A DNA stretch of 64,000 bases, from contig NZ_JBHJHQ010000002.1 in assembly GCF_042219825.1 (NCBI RefSeq), positions 620,001 to 684,000 of the forward strand. The letters are read 5' to 3'. This DNA is from JBHJHP01 sp042219825 (GTDB taxonomy: Bacteria; Bacteroidota; Bacteroidia; Bacteroidales; UBA5342). A program made the position numbers and the translations under genes. Shown one piece after another: positions 24,533 through 34,286 of the stretch. The notes beneath the pieces were generated by a model. That model worked only from the letters and a program-made list of their open reading frames with translations, did not search any database and was not told where the DNA came from. Position 1 is the stretch's first letter; the number at the start of each line of letters is the position of its first letter.

Positions 24533-24580
24533 AAATAGTAAGTGATCAGCTTAATTAACGTGAGTTTGGTATAAATTTAG

Positions 24581-24675
24581 AAAACAATAGTTTTAAATCC
24601 TCCGTCTCCTGACACTTTGGTCAGGATCCACCTCCTTTCGGGCAAGGAGGAAACTTACACAACGAATTGCAGGTT
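24581..24675 (-). repeat. Dispersed ~95-bp intergenic element, copy 2 (inverted)
   Basis: On the minus strand the order is CCTTGCCCGAAAGGAGGTGG, hairpin arms at 24620-24626 and 24607-24613, then GACGGAGGATTTA (24606-24594). It is the inverse of the element at 21774, with a different hairpin stem but conserved flanks. Confidence 0.7.
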
Positions 24676-24680
24676 TTGAA

Positions 24681-24720
24681 GTCCCCCTTTGAAAAAGGGG
24701 GTGCGAAGCAGGGGGATTTT
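24681..24720. repeat. REP-like G/C palindrome
   Basis: CCCCCTTT with AAGGGGG forms a short palindrome, followed by TGCGAAGCAGGGGGATTTTTT. It resembles the CCCCCTAGGGG site near 7801 and sits in the 24398-24776 gap, which has no gene. Confidence 0.55.
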
Positions 24721-24776
24721 TTACCAGATAAAAACCGTTATAGTCAAATTATATCCTTACATCGAACTGACGTTGA

Positions 24777-27563
24777 TCAAAGTTTTATTATTTTCTGAAT
24801 GTACAGATTTTGTTTGCTTTTTATCTGACATGTGTATAAGCCCGCATTTAAACCGCTGAGATTTTTAATATGTAATACTGAACCGGAAGCCAAAGCTGAG
24901 TGCACCAATTGTCCAGACAAATCAAAGATTTGAATATTAACAGCTTCTGAATTTTGTTCAGGATTCGTAATATTCAGATTATCGGTAAATGGTACTGGAT
25001 AAATTTCCAGCGATTTAAGATTTAATCCTTTTATAGCACTCACCGATGAGTTAAACAAATATTGGATGTCCGCAGGAGCTAAAGCGCCATCGTAAATTGT
25101 CAACTCATCAATGGAACCTTTGTACGGTGTATCGTATGCCGTATTGTTATTTCCAATAGCTAGATCCCCTGTTTCTCCAATATTTCCGGTATTATCTGTA
25201 GTTGATTTTACAAGGTTTCCATCCATATAAAACCGTAACTGATCCTGTTCCACATCACGCATACAAGTAACAAAATGCCACTCATTATTAAAATACTGAT
25301 TCGGATCGCTGGTTAGATCAATGACTGTTTTAGTAGAATTATCGTCAATTCCAAAAGTTAAGCGATCACCTTTTTTTAATTGAATGCCTATCCATTTTCC
25401 GGTTCCTTCATTGTCTGTATTATGTGTTCCCTTATGAAACACATACACATCATCTCCATTCGCATTTACATCGGCTTTCATCCAGAATGTAATGGTAAAA
25501 GAAGTGTTGTTTATATAAAGATCCGAATAATATGGGACCACCATTCCTGTTTGCGTGGTTGTAGGATTCAGATACACACAATTATTGACTTTTCCGGCCA
25601 TCCACACCGGCGTAATATTTTTTGCAACGGCATTTTGTGATCCGGCTTCATTTGCTGCTATTGTTCCGCTTGATTCATCAAACGGGATGTACAAAAGTTT
25701 ATTTAAACTGCTGCTTTCTGTTGAAAAGGACCATGTTACACCATCATCTGTGCCCAGATCGTTGGTTGTTTTAACTCTCCAGTAATATGTCTGGTTTGCT
25801 TCCAGTGAACCGGCAGAATATGTTTTATCTGTGATGCTTTCGCCCACTAAATTCATATTTTCCTGACTGGTGCCCAGATAGACAGTGTAGTATAATGTTC
25901 CGCCAAGAGTATTGGTCGTATTGTCCCATGTCAAATGTATGTTGTCAGTGAAATTCAGTGTAGAACCGTTGGCCGGAGAAGGTGAAGAGCAGGCGACAGG
26001 TGGCATTGGAGCATCATCGGTTTTAGCAGAAATAACATCTGAATAGGTAGAATTTGCTGTTGCACTGGCTGCCATCAACCTGAAATAATATGTTGTGCTG
26101 CTTGTCAGATTGGGGATAGTAACAGTAGTCTGATCACCCGTTACGTAAACAGATCTGATTAAATTATCAATGGATTTACCGTATAGAATATATATCTTGT
26201 CAGCTTCGTCATTGTTTGTCCATTTTAATGACACGGAATTCTCTGTTTTTCCTGTAATGTAAACCCCGGTAGGATATCTTAAGAAAGGTTGTACCGGCCC
26301 GTTGATTGAATTGATATAATTTTCAATATTCGCATAACCATTGGCGGCAATTGTCATTGCGTCGTTGCTGTTTTTGTTTAAGCTGTTTGCATCTTCCCAG
26401 TCATCAGGCATTCCATCATTATCTGAATCAAGTGGTTTAGGACCATTAAAAACATAACCCAGACCACCATTGGGTATACCATTACTGTTTTCATCCATTA
26501 CAATTGCACCGGATGTTCCGTAAGATGACAACTGATTGATAAGAAGCTTATCTACGGCATCTCTGGCTATTGAGGGACCAACATTATCAATGATATGTGC
26601 AACGGCATCCTGCGCTGAGAGTACAGTATTAACTCCGGGATGATTGTACGGTGTTGATTCAACAGTAGCTGTTTTGTAATCTCCGCTACCAAGTAATGTG
26701 CCGTCCAACGAACTGTTTTTGTTGACATCAAGCCAGTTATCCTGCTGATAAACATGATAGTATGGTGTAGTTCCGGAAACATAACTGTCTGAACTGCTGG
26801 ATGGGCCGGCAATAAAGTAATTACCGATGAGGTTGCAATGTGAATCAGCATTTTCGGTATCACCCATAATTAAACCGCGTGAACCCCAGTTGTATAATAC
26901 ATTGTTGATGATTTCGTGTTCAAACCTTATTTTGGGATTACGCGTATTATTATCGATCCAGAGTGTTCGGATGATTGAAATCGGGCCGCACTGAATCAGG
27001 CCTCCGGTTGAATGCCCGTGCCAGTCAGCACCCTGACCAATGATACAGTCCTGAATGGTGATATTTTCTGCATCTCCACTATTAATATCAAAAGTACCGT
27101 CAGCTCCCCATGTCACAGACACATGATCGAACATCATGTTGTCGGCGTTATCAGAAATGGACATCGCATCCACACCGCTACCGGCAGCCCGTGCCAGACG
27201 GACCCTGAGATATCTTATGATGTTATTTCCTGAATTACTGTTGAATGCCAGTCTGTTGCCGAAAAGTGTTATACCATCGCCCGGAGCAGTTTGCCCTGCA
27301 ACTGTAACATTGCGGCTAACCACCACAACACTCTCAAGTCGTATGATGCCCGCAACATCAAATACAACAATGCGGTTTGGCTGACTTACTGCATCACGAA
27401 AAGATCCGGTGCCACTATCGTTAAGATTTGTAACATGATATACAGTTCCTGTTCTTCCGCCTACTGCATATTTCCCATAACCTTCCGCACCCGGAAACGC
27501 GAGTTGTTGTGCATTTACTGATATAAAAATAAAAACTGATATTAATGTAGCGAATATTTTCAT
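24777..27563 (-). CDS. Modular PL1-family pectate lyase with FN3, LamG and T9SS domains
   Basis: This 928-residue secreted enzyme probably cleaves pectate by beta-elimination at or outside the cell surface. A signal peptide ends at VNAQ (19). The parallel beta-helix lyase (about 22-375) starts with FPGAEGYGKYAVGGRTG. It contains DNADNMMFDHVSVTWG and TRNPKIRFEHEIINNVLYNWG (21 residues, around 215-235, with the R of NPKIR as a possible catalytic Arg). An FN3 domain follows (about 428-515), a second FN3-like region (520-610) and a LamG/concanavalin-like domain (620-840). The last ~75 residues are a T9SS type A signal (LEIYPVPFTDNLNI, ending YIQKIIKL). It is the last gene of the SusC/SusD/FAS1 set on the same strand, so galacturonan is the likely substrate of the whole locus. 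Confidence 0.9.
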   Translation of the reverse strand: MKIFATLISVFIFISVNAQQLAFPGAEGYGKYAVGGRTGTVYHVTNLNDSGTGSFRDAVSQPNRIVVFDVAGIIRLESVVVVSRNVTVAGQTAPGDGITLFGNRLAFNSNSGNNIIRYLRVRLARAAGSGVDAMSISDNADNMMFDHVSVTWGADGTFDINSGDAENITIQDCIIGQGADWHGHSTGGLIQCGPISIIRTLWIDNNTRNPKIRFEHEIINNVLYNWGSRGLIMGDTENADSHCNLIGNYFIAGPSSSSDSYVSGTTPYYHVYQQDNWLDVNKNSSLDGTLLGSGDYKTATVESTPYNHPGVNTVLSAQDAVAHIIDNVGPSIARDAVDKLLINQLSSYGTSGAIVMDENSNGIPNGGLGYVFNGPKPLDSDNDGMPDDWEDANSLNKNSNDAMTIAANGYANIENYINSINGPVQPFLRYPTGVYITGKTENSVSLKWTNNDEADKIYILYGKSIDNLIRSVYVTGDQTTVTIPNLTSSTTYYFRLMAASATANSTYSDVISAKTDDAPMPPVACSSPSPANGSTLNFTDNIHLTWDNTTNTLGGTLYYTVYLGTSQENMNLVGESITDKTYSAGSLEANQTYYWRVKTTNDLGTDDGVTWSFSTESSSLNKLLYIPFDESSGTIAANEAGSQNAVAKNITPVWMAGKVNNCVYLNPTTTQTGMVVPYYSDLYINNTSFTITFWMKADVNANGDDVYVFHKGTHNTDNEGTGKWIGIQLKKGDRLTFGIDDNSTKTVIDLTSDPNQYFNNEWHFVTCMRDVEQDQLRFYMDGNLVKSTTDNTGNIGETGDLAIGNNNTAYDTPYKGSIDELTIYDGALAPADIQYLFNSSVSAIKGLNLKSLEIYPVPFTDNLNITNPEQNSEAVNIQIFDLSGQLVHSALASGSVLHIKNLSGLNAGLYTCQIKSKQNLYIQKIIKL

Positions 27564-27681
27564 AGTCTATATTATTTAATGATACAGATTCTGAAATGAA
27601 TATTTATGAAACAGTGGTCTGTATTGGATTTTATATTTAAAAAACAGGAGAGAAGTTTATTACTGCTCTCCTGTAAACATT

Positions 27682-29343
27682 TTAATTATTCGATAAGTCA
27701 AATTTTATGTACCAGTTCTCAGGTGTCATAAGGTACTGATATACTTCTTCTTTTTTCCCGTCGGGATATTTTGCACTGACTCTTGAGGCCAAAATGGATG
27801 GATCGTTCCAGCGTTTTGCCATACGGATCATCGCGAAATAGGAGCGGGCTTCACCATTACTTTCCATACAGGTTTCATCCAGTATAAGGGAATCGAGCTG
27901 GTAACAGTAGGTGTCCGGCTGTGCTATGGAATCGGCAGACGGAAATACGTAGGCAAGCGAAACACGGTCTCTTACTCCGGCATTCGGATATTTATTATTT
28001 GTAAACGCATCATAAATCAAAGGATCGGTAAATGGATAACGCCATTCTGATTCTTCAAATTTTGAATAGTAATCACTAAACATACCTCCGTTTAAAAGGG
28101 CTTCTGCTTCCCTGAACATATGTTTTTGATTTAAAGCTTCCATGAGGAAAAAATGAATATCCGGAGCCCTGTACATATAAATATTGTCAACCGTTTTATA
28201 TACCTGATTTGCATCATCTTCAAAATAATGAGTCAGTTTACGGTATACCAATTCCCCATCAATCTCATCATATGATCTGCCATCACCACGGTACTTATCA
28301 CCTTTTGTTATACCATCTTTTTGATATTGATTATCAAACCGGTCCATAATTGCCTGAGTAGGACGCAGATAATAAAAGTTAGGTTCTTGATTGGAGAAAT
28401 ACCTTAATAAATCATTACTCTGTCCATTATCGTAGTTATATAAAGTACAATTAATCCTCACATCTGTTAGGAGGCCACTGTTAATGGTGGTAAATATATC
28501 TGAAAACCATTCAGAATCGTGTTCATCAAATGTAATCTTCCATTTCTTTGTTGATCCATCGGCATACAGAAACCATATCGCCTCATCAATTACCTGGTCA
28601 TAATTCTCATCCCACAGGTCAAGTTCAATGTTCAGACACTCAGGGAACGGATTGATAATATCCCATGACTGATCTGTTGTTTCTGACGAAATCACATCAG
28701 AGAAAAGAAATGGAACCATGCCGTTAATCTTATAATCAATTGTATCGTTAGTAATACTTATTCCATCTCTCATTAACAGAATTAACTGATCAATTAACTG
28801 ATCAAAATCCAGAGTAGGATAGTTGTGGTCAGGTTGATATTCCACCATAGGGTCATCAAAGTAAATTGCTTTTCCGTAGAGTTTTCCTATCATAAGATAA
28901 GCCCATACTTTATACCGGATTGTAGCACTGATAAAACCGTCAAATACATCATCCGTAACAGCTTTGGGATTATTTTTCTTGTAAATAATCGCATTTCGGA
29001 TAAAATCGTTGGCATTCACCACCACATCGTAAAAATCGCTGGGATTGGTGAATTCATTGTTATTATCGTTGGTATAGTTATAAATCTCCCATAAACCCTG
29101 AGGTGCATTTTCTGTCGGTTCAAGCAAGTCGCCACGAAGCTCAGAAAGGATCACTGCCTTGTCTGCAACATCTGCTACTTTAGCAGCAACGCCCATGTAT
29201 CCGGAGTAGAGTTCATCGTTACTTGAAATGTAATCTTCTCCTAAAAGCAAATCATCCGGGTTAGTATTGAAAAAATCTGAACAGCTTTGTAAAAGAACCA
29301 AGCCTGATATTAAAACTATTGCATATTTAATCTTCTTCATCAT
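27682..29343 (-). CDS. SusD/RagB-family glycan-binding lipoprotein (pair 2)
   Basis: This 553-residue outer-membrane lipoprotein should bind oligosaccharides and lid the SusC channel encoded just upstream. I chose the ATG at 29343, because GGAGG lies 5-10 nt before it, one of the few Shine-Dalgarno sites in the window; an earlier ATG at 29355 overlaps the SusC stop. The lipobox is LLQSCSDFF. SusD traits include the N-terminal D-x-x-D-L-L segment after the lipid Cys, helical repeats around YKVWAYLMIGKLYGKAIYF, and YMYRAPDIHFFLMEALNQ, the family motif near the C-terminus (about 390-410). Its substrate is probably a pectin fragment, judged from the lyase gene next to it. Confidence 0.85.
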   Translation of the reverse strand: MMKKIKYAIVLISGLVLLQSCSDFFNTNPDDLLLGEDYISSNDELYSGYMGVAAKVADVADKAVILSELRGDLLEPTENAPQGLWEIYNYTNDNNNEFTNPSDFYDVVVNANDFIRNAIIYKKNNPKAVTDDVFDGFISATIRYKVWAYLMIGKLYGKAIYFDDPMVEYQPDHNYPTLDFDQLIDQLILLMRDGISITNDTIDYKINGMVPFLFSDVISSETTDQSWDIINPFPECLNIELDLWDENYDQVIDEAIWFLYADGSTKKWKITFDEHDSEWFSDIFTTINSGLLTDVRINCTLYNYDNGQSNDLLRYFSNQEPNFYYLRPTQAIMDRFDNQYQKDGITKGDKYRGDGRSYDEIDGELVYRKLTHYFEDDANQVYKTVDNIYMYRAPDIHFFLMEALNQKHMFREAEALLNGGMFSDYYSKFEESEWRYPFTDPLIYDAFTNNKYPNAGVRDRVSLAYVFPSADSIAQPDTYCYQLDSLILDETCMESNGEARSYFAMIRMAKRWNDPSILASRVSAKYPDGKKEEVYQYLMTPENWYIKFDLSNN

Positions 29344-29354
29344 TGTATCCTCCA

Positions 29355-32300
29355 TTAGAATTGTAGTTTTAGACCAAGTTTAACTGAAGCCGGGGCAGGT
29401 GTTTTGGCATAATCAAATCCCTGCATCATTGGATCGTAAGAGTAAGACGTTACCGGATCCAATCCCAGATAATTTGTAAGTGTATACAGGTTTTCAGCTG
29501 AAACATATACAATTCCACTCTTTATAAAATCATACGTATCAGGTTTCAGTGTATAAGATAAGGTGATGCTTCTGAGTTTAATATATGATGCATCCTCAAT
29601 CCATCTGTCAGAGAAACGGTTGTTTTTCATCGGGTCGTTGTAGGTTACTTTAGGAATATCCGTTATCTGACCTTCAGTTTGCCATCTTCTCACCACAGCA
29701 GCCGATTGGTTATTATAACTGTCAACAGCCTCCAGTGATCTTCTTACAGCATTATACATATCGTTACCATAGCTGTAACCAAATGAAGCAGAAAGATCCA
29801 GTTGTTTGTACCTGAAGTTAGCAAATAATGCACCAAATACGTCAGGATTGGCATTACCGATTATCGTTCTGTCACGTGCGTCAATAATATTATCATTCCC
29901 GTAGGAATCTTTGAAGATAATATCACCGGCATTGAACGGATCACCTTTGTAATCTGTTAATCCTGCATTTTCAGCATCCTGTTGAGAGGCAAAAACGCCC
30001 TCTGTCTCATACCCGTAAAAGCTGTATACCGATTCACCAACACGTGAAATGACAGCGGATCCATCACTTAATTCATGAATAATTTCATTTGAACTTCCTA
30101 AGCTTTCCAGCACATTTTTATTCAGACATGCGTTACCACCTAAGGTAAAACCAAAATTTCTGTTGCTGATCACATCAACCATCAGAGACAATTCAAATCC
30201 CTTGTTGCTTATTTCTCCCTGGTTATATATGATTTCTTCAATTCCGTATTCCGGTTGTGTTTTACTTGGCATGATGACATCAGACGTTATGATACTATAA
30301 TAGCTTATCTCAGCCTGAAGACGGTTTTTAAACATTCCCATATCCAATCCGGCATCAAATGTTTTACTTGTTTCCCATTTCAAAAGGGTGTTTGGCATAT
30401 TTCCACGTGCAATGCCTGATAAATTACGGAAAGGTGTACTCAAATAATAGTATTTACTGATTCTTGTTGAGAACCGGCTGTTACCACTTACGCCATATTC
30501 ACCTCTAAGATTAAGTTTGTTAATGGGATCAACATCTGTAAGAAAAGATGTATTTTTCAGGTATAGTGTAGCACCACCTGATGGGAAAATACCCCAGCGT
30601 GTTGCCTCTTGACCTGTTGAAGATGCTGCATCGTAAGATGCGTTCGCTGACAGGGTGAGCAGATTATTCAGAGTATAATCGGCATGACCATAAAAGTTCA
30701 TCCAGTTCCATTCTTCGATATAACCCCAGAAGTCTTTATCCTGAGTTACATAGTCCAGTGTTCTGTAAAAATCAGATGCTGTATTTGTTCCTTTTCCTGC
30801 ATCATATTCGTGGCGTGTTATCAGGGACTGGAAGCCCAGAGATAAGTTAAACGGGTTTTTACCAATCAAGGTTTTATAAACACCATTTACATTGGAGTAG
30901 TAGTTTACTGCTTCCCCAACGCCAGCGCGGGCAGTATTAAGTGCAAATCCATCCTGAAGCGGAAGTACGGCCAGGTTGTCCTTTCCTGAAATGAAAGCAT
31001 TTTCCCTACTGTAGTTATAATACAGACCGAAGGTTCCTGTAAATGTCAGCTTCGGTATTACACGGTAGTTTATGCCGGTGTTGAAACTAAAATCGTAAAC
31101 ATCTGATCCAATTGTCAGTTGGTTTACCACGGCCAAAGGATTACTTACGCCAAACTGCCGTACGGCATCGTATCCCGGTAAAGTATTGTTAAAAGCATCT
31201 TTTCTGTGAGGATTTAAGATAGGTGCTTTATACAGTGCAGTCAATAATGGGTTAGTTGCACTCAGCATTCCCTGTTCATACAATGAACTGGTTAAAAAGG
31301 CAAAACCAACAGATGAAAACAAATCAATGTTCTGACCTAAGTTGATATTTGCATTTAATCTGGTATTATATCTTGCCAGGCTTGAATTATCAACGGTTCC
31401 CTGTTGATCAAAATAGCCGACAGACAAATCATACTTGGCAACTGCATCACCTCCTTTAATCCTTATATTATTATCGGTAACAAAAGCAGGACGGTAAATC
31501 TCCTGTTGCCAGTTGGTATTGTTGTTATATAAAAACTGGTAATAATAATCCGGATCATCTCTCAAAAACGGAAAATCGGTCAAAAATTCTCCCATATCAG
31601 CATATTGAGTTATCCCGACATCACCTATGTACGCTTTAAAATCCGAAACATTAAGTACCGGCAGCGTGGAATTGTTAAATGCCATGCCGTACTGTCCCGA
31701 GTATTCAACTGCTGTTTCAAGGTCAGTTGCTTTTTTAGTTTCTATGAGTAGTACACCATTTGATCCTATCGAACCGTAAAGTGATGCCTCCTGTCCTTTA
31801 AGTAAGGTAATATTCTCAATATCATTTACACTGATAGCGTTGAAAATACCTTTTGAATATCCTCCAATAATAGGAGATTCATTCATGTCAGGCAAGTAGG
31901 GGACACCATTTAAAATGATCAGTGGAGCGTTATTCCCAAGTACCGATTGTATACCTCGAAGGTTTAAATATGATCCTTCACCCGGCATGCCACTTTTGTT
32001 GATCATATACAATCCGGAAATATTACCCAAAAGAGCATCATCTACTGTGGATGCACCCGGGTCAATGTTTTTTTCATTTATATTCTGACTATTACCGGTT
32101 ACAATATTATAATCTGACGGGTGAAATGGTAAAACCTTATCCTGGTTATAGTCAAACTTATCGGAAGGGATCATGGTTATTTCGAAAGTACTTTTACCCA
32201 GAATTGGAAGCTTTTGCTGAAAATAGCCCTGGCCCCATACTTCAATTGTACCGTCAAGTGAACTTACCTCCAGAGAGAACTGTCCAAGGCTGTCGGTTGT

Positions 32301-32465
32301 GGCAGACTCTGTTGCAACTGAACTTGTAATGACAGCGCCCTTTACCGGTTCATTATTATATGGACTAAATATTTTTCCTGTAATTTTTAACGGCTCTTGT
32401 GCTGATGCGGATACTGTTGTCAAGAGCATACATATCACAAGAAAGAGATTAATACATTTTTTCAT
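29355..32465 (-). CDS. SusC/RagA-family TonB-dependent outer-membrane transporter (pair 2)
   Basis: This 1036-residue transporter imports oligosaccharides across the outer membrane using TonB energy. I chose ATG 32465, since it starts a clear signal peptide (MKKCINLFLVICM...ASAQ); the frame is open 279 bp further upstream, but those residues are not signal-like and run into the previous gene's end. A carboxypeptidase-regulatory-like domain (about 25-100) is followed by the plug, where LIILNGVPY and GSNGVLLIETKK fit the SusC pattern. The rest is a large barrel ending in the usual aromatic residue (LKLQF). The stop abuts the SusD start region, so the two are a coupled pair. Confidence 0.9.
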   Translation of the reverse strand: MKKCINLFLVICMLLTTVSASAQEPLKITGKIFSPYNNEPVKGAVITSSVATESATTDSLGQFSLEVSSLDGTIEVWGQGYFQQKLPILGKSTFEITMIPSDKFDYNQDKVLPFHPSDYNIVTGNSQNINEKNIDPGASTVDDALLGNISGLYMINKSGMPGEGSYLNLRGIQSVLGNNAPLIILNGVPYLPDMNESPIIGGYSKGIFNAISVNDIENITLLKGQEASLYGSIGSNGVLLIETKKATDLETAVEYSGQYGMAFNNSTLPVLNVSDFKAYIGDVGITQYADMGEFLTDFPFLRDDPDYYYQFLYNNNTNWQQEIYRPAFVTDNNIRIKGGDAVAKYDLSVGYFDQQGTVDNSSLARYNTRLNANINLGQNIDLFSSVGFAFLTSSLYEQGMLSATNPLLTALYKAPILNPHRKDAFNNTLPGYDAVRQFGVSNPLAVVNQLTIGSDVYDFSFNTGINYRVIPKLTFTGTFGLYYNYSRENAFISGKDNLAVLPLQDGFALNTARAGVGEAVNYYSNVNGVYKTLIGKNPFNLSLGFQSLITRHEYDAGKGTNTASDFYRTLDYVTQDKDFWGYIEEWNWMNFYGHADYTLNNLLTLSANASYDAASSTGQEATRWGIFPSGGATLYLKNTSFLTDVDPINKLNLRGEYGVSGNSRFSTRISKYYYLSTPFRNLSGIARGNMPNTLLKWETSKTFDAGLDMGMFKNRLQAEISYYSIITSDVIMPSKTQPEYGIEEIIYNQGEISNKGFELSLMVDVISNRNFGFTLGGNACLNKNVLESLGSSNEIIHELSDGSAVISRVGESVYSFYGYETEGVFASQQDAENAGLTDYKGDPFNAGDIIFKDSYGNDNIIDARDRTIIGNANPDVFGALFANFRYKQLDLSASFGYSYGNDMYNAVRRSLEAVDSYNNQSAAVVRRWQTEGQITDIPKVTYNDPMKNNRFSDRWIEDASYIKLRSITLSYTLKPDTYDFIKSGIVYVSAENLYTLTNYLGLDPVTSYSYDPMMQGFDYAKTPAPASVKLGLKLQF

Positions 32466-32658
32466 CCGTAAATTATATTTTATTGTTTGGATGCCCGACA
32501 GGATCAAACCGGCTCGGACGGGGAACTTGTCCTGAAAAAACTGGAATCGTTTCATTAGGATATTATTTTTTAGATGTATTGGTTTACGCTTCCTACCGGA
32601 AACGGGATCTGCCTTTTTATTAATTTGAAAACAATTTAACTTCATTAGAGATGGCTTT

Positions 32659-34275
32659 TTAATAGTTGTTTTCAGTTGGTTTGAGTGCCCAGTGATATAA
32701 CTGGAGTTCTTCTGTGCTTCCTCCTCCCAATCTGTTGAATTCAACTTTTATTTTTACATGTTGCAGACCTTCGCCAGCCACATTTACAATGTTCACAAGA
32801 CCGCCCAGACCATCATATTTTGAACCTGGAACAGTTTCAGTGACACGGTCATAGTTCCATGGACTGGACTGGTTAACTTTCACCTCTTCGCCAACCAGTT
32901 CTCCGTTGAAATAGAAATTGACATAAGCATGGTTTTTACTTCTGACGCCAAAATAAAACTTATACTCTCCCGCCGGTATCAGCATTTCTGTTGCTAATGT
33001 TGTATTATCCGGGAGAGTTTCAATTTTTAAGGGTTTAAACTCAATCGCTAAATGCACTGAGTCATCCTGATTCGGATGCGTTCCTTTTGCATCAACATAG
33101 AAATAATAACCTTCAGGTTGTCCATATACTGTAGGGAATGAATAGTGATCCCCCTGCACGATTGTATGACTTGAAGCATTGAAATATTCAATGAAATTTG
33201 GCTTTTCTTCTTCAGGTACATATTGGATATACTGAACCAATGATTTAATCCTGGTAATGAAAATGTTATTCGGGATCTTCATTTTGGTCACATTATAGAT
33301 GATACCGTTACTCATCATTTTAGGATTCATATCCAGTTGCTGAACCGACGTTCTCCAAACAATATTTCTGCCATCCGGTTCCGGCATTGTTACAGCAGAA
33401 ACCAGGTCGGTATTGGGATCAATACTTCTCATAATACCGTTATAGAAAAGTGCACCTTTAATCCAGTTGAATGCAAGAATTGTATCTTTTAAGGTACACG
33501 GCTTTCCAATAGAGAGCAGCTGGTTTTTATAATTTTCCAGACAGTCTTCAATAACGGAGTTGTCCGGTAAAAACATAGTAAGCTGGGAAAATTCCGATTT
33601 GAAATCAGCCTGTGCCAGTAATGGATTTTCAATTATAAATACAGAATCGTATATCGTATTTCCTGTAAAGTCAACGCCAATCGGCACACTGTTCTCTACA
33701 TCAAATACGGTGTCATTTGAGTTGAATATGGTGTCGATAATGGTAGAATAATTATCACCGAGTGCCAGCAGATAATCATAGATACCTATAACCGGTTCCA
33801 TCAGGTGATTAATTTCATGTACTACACCATTTTTACAGAACTGATCTGTTTTAAGGATTTTTGCATCAGCGACATATGCATCATCACTGCCAAGGGACAC
33901 AGAAATATATTTACCGTTCAGAGAACGCAACCTTAACCCATCATATAATTTGGAATATCCAAATGTCAGGTTATTGATTTGATATTGCATGATAAAAGTA
34001 TCGGTAAACAATTTCTCAAGATCTGCTAACTGATCCATTGCTTCATTATTCACCGCCCAGACCGTTAAGTTCTGATCCCTCTCAAGTTCTTCTGCTACGC
34101 CTGTTGCTTCAAGAGCAGCAACAAATTTGTCATAGTCATGATTGGATTTTAGATACTCCAACACACTTTGCGATGAAATGGTGGAATTACCTTCATCATA
34201 ATGCTCTTTCCAGTTATCCTGGCATGCAGCAAATAACAGAATCGCCAGTCCTAAAATATATGTTAAACGTTTCAT
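32659..34275 (-). CDS. FAS1 (fasciclin)-domain lipoprotein with beta-rich C-terminal part
   Basis: This 538-residue lipoprotein has its lipid Cys in LLFAACQDNW (about 18). The N-terminal part (35-165) is FAS1-like (YLKSNHDYDKFVAALEATG, then NGVVHEINHLM), and a second, more divergent FAS1-like segment follows (about 165-340). The C-terminal ~190 residues are beta-rich, ending KVEFNRLGGGSTEELQLYHW, and look like a carbohydrate-binding-type sandwich. It is 11 bp downstream of a similar FAS1 protein and upstream of the second SusC/SusD pair. In other loci this position is often held by surface glycan-binding proteins, so a binding role is likely, but not shown by sequence. Confidence 0.75.
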   Translation of the reverse strand: MKRLTYILGLAILLFAACQDNWKEHYDEGNSTISSQSVLEYLKSNHDYDKFVAALEATGVAEELERDQNLTVWAVNNEAMDQLADLEKLFTDTFIMQYQINNLTFGYSKLYDGLRLRSLNGKYISVSLGSDDAYVADAKILKTDQFCKNGVVHEINHLMEPVIGIYDYLLALGDNYSTIIDTIFNSNDTVFDVENSVPIGVDFTGNTIYDSVFIIENPLLAQADFKSEFSQLTMFLPDNSVIEDCLENYKNQLLSIGKPCTLKDTILAFNWIKGALFYNGIMRSIDPNTDLVSAVTMPEPDGRNIVWRTSVQQLDMNPKMMSNGIIYNVTKMKIPNNIFITRIKSLVQYIQYVPEEEKPNFIEYFNASSHTIVQGDHYSFPTVYGQPEGYYFYVDAKGTHPNQDDSVHLAIEFKPLKIETLPDNTTLATEMLIPAGEYKFYFGVRSKNHAYVNFYFNGELVGEEVKVNQSSPWNYDRVTETVPGSKYDGLGGLVNIVNVAGEGLQHVKIKVEFNRLGGGSTEELQLYHWALKPTENNY

Positions 34276-34286
34276 AACTATTATTT

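Noticed and set aside
32466..32744. N-terminal extension of the second SusC by 93 residues
   Set aside because: It has no signal peptide, overlaps the preceding FAS1 gene, and an ideal signal peptide starts at 32465.
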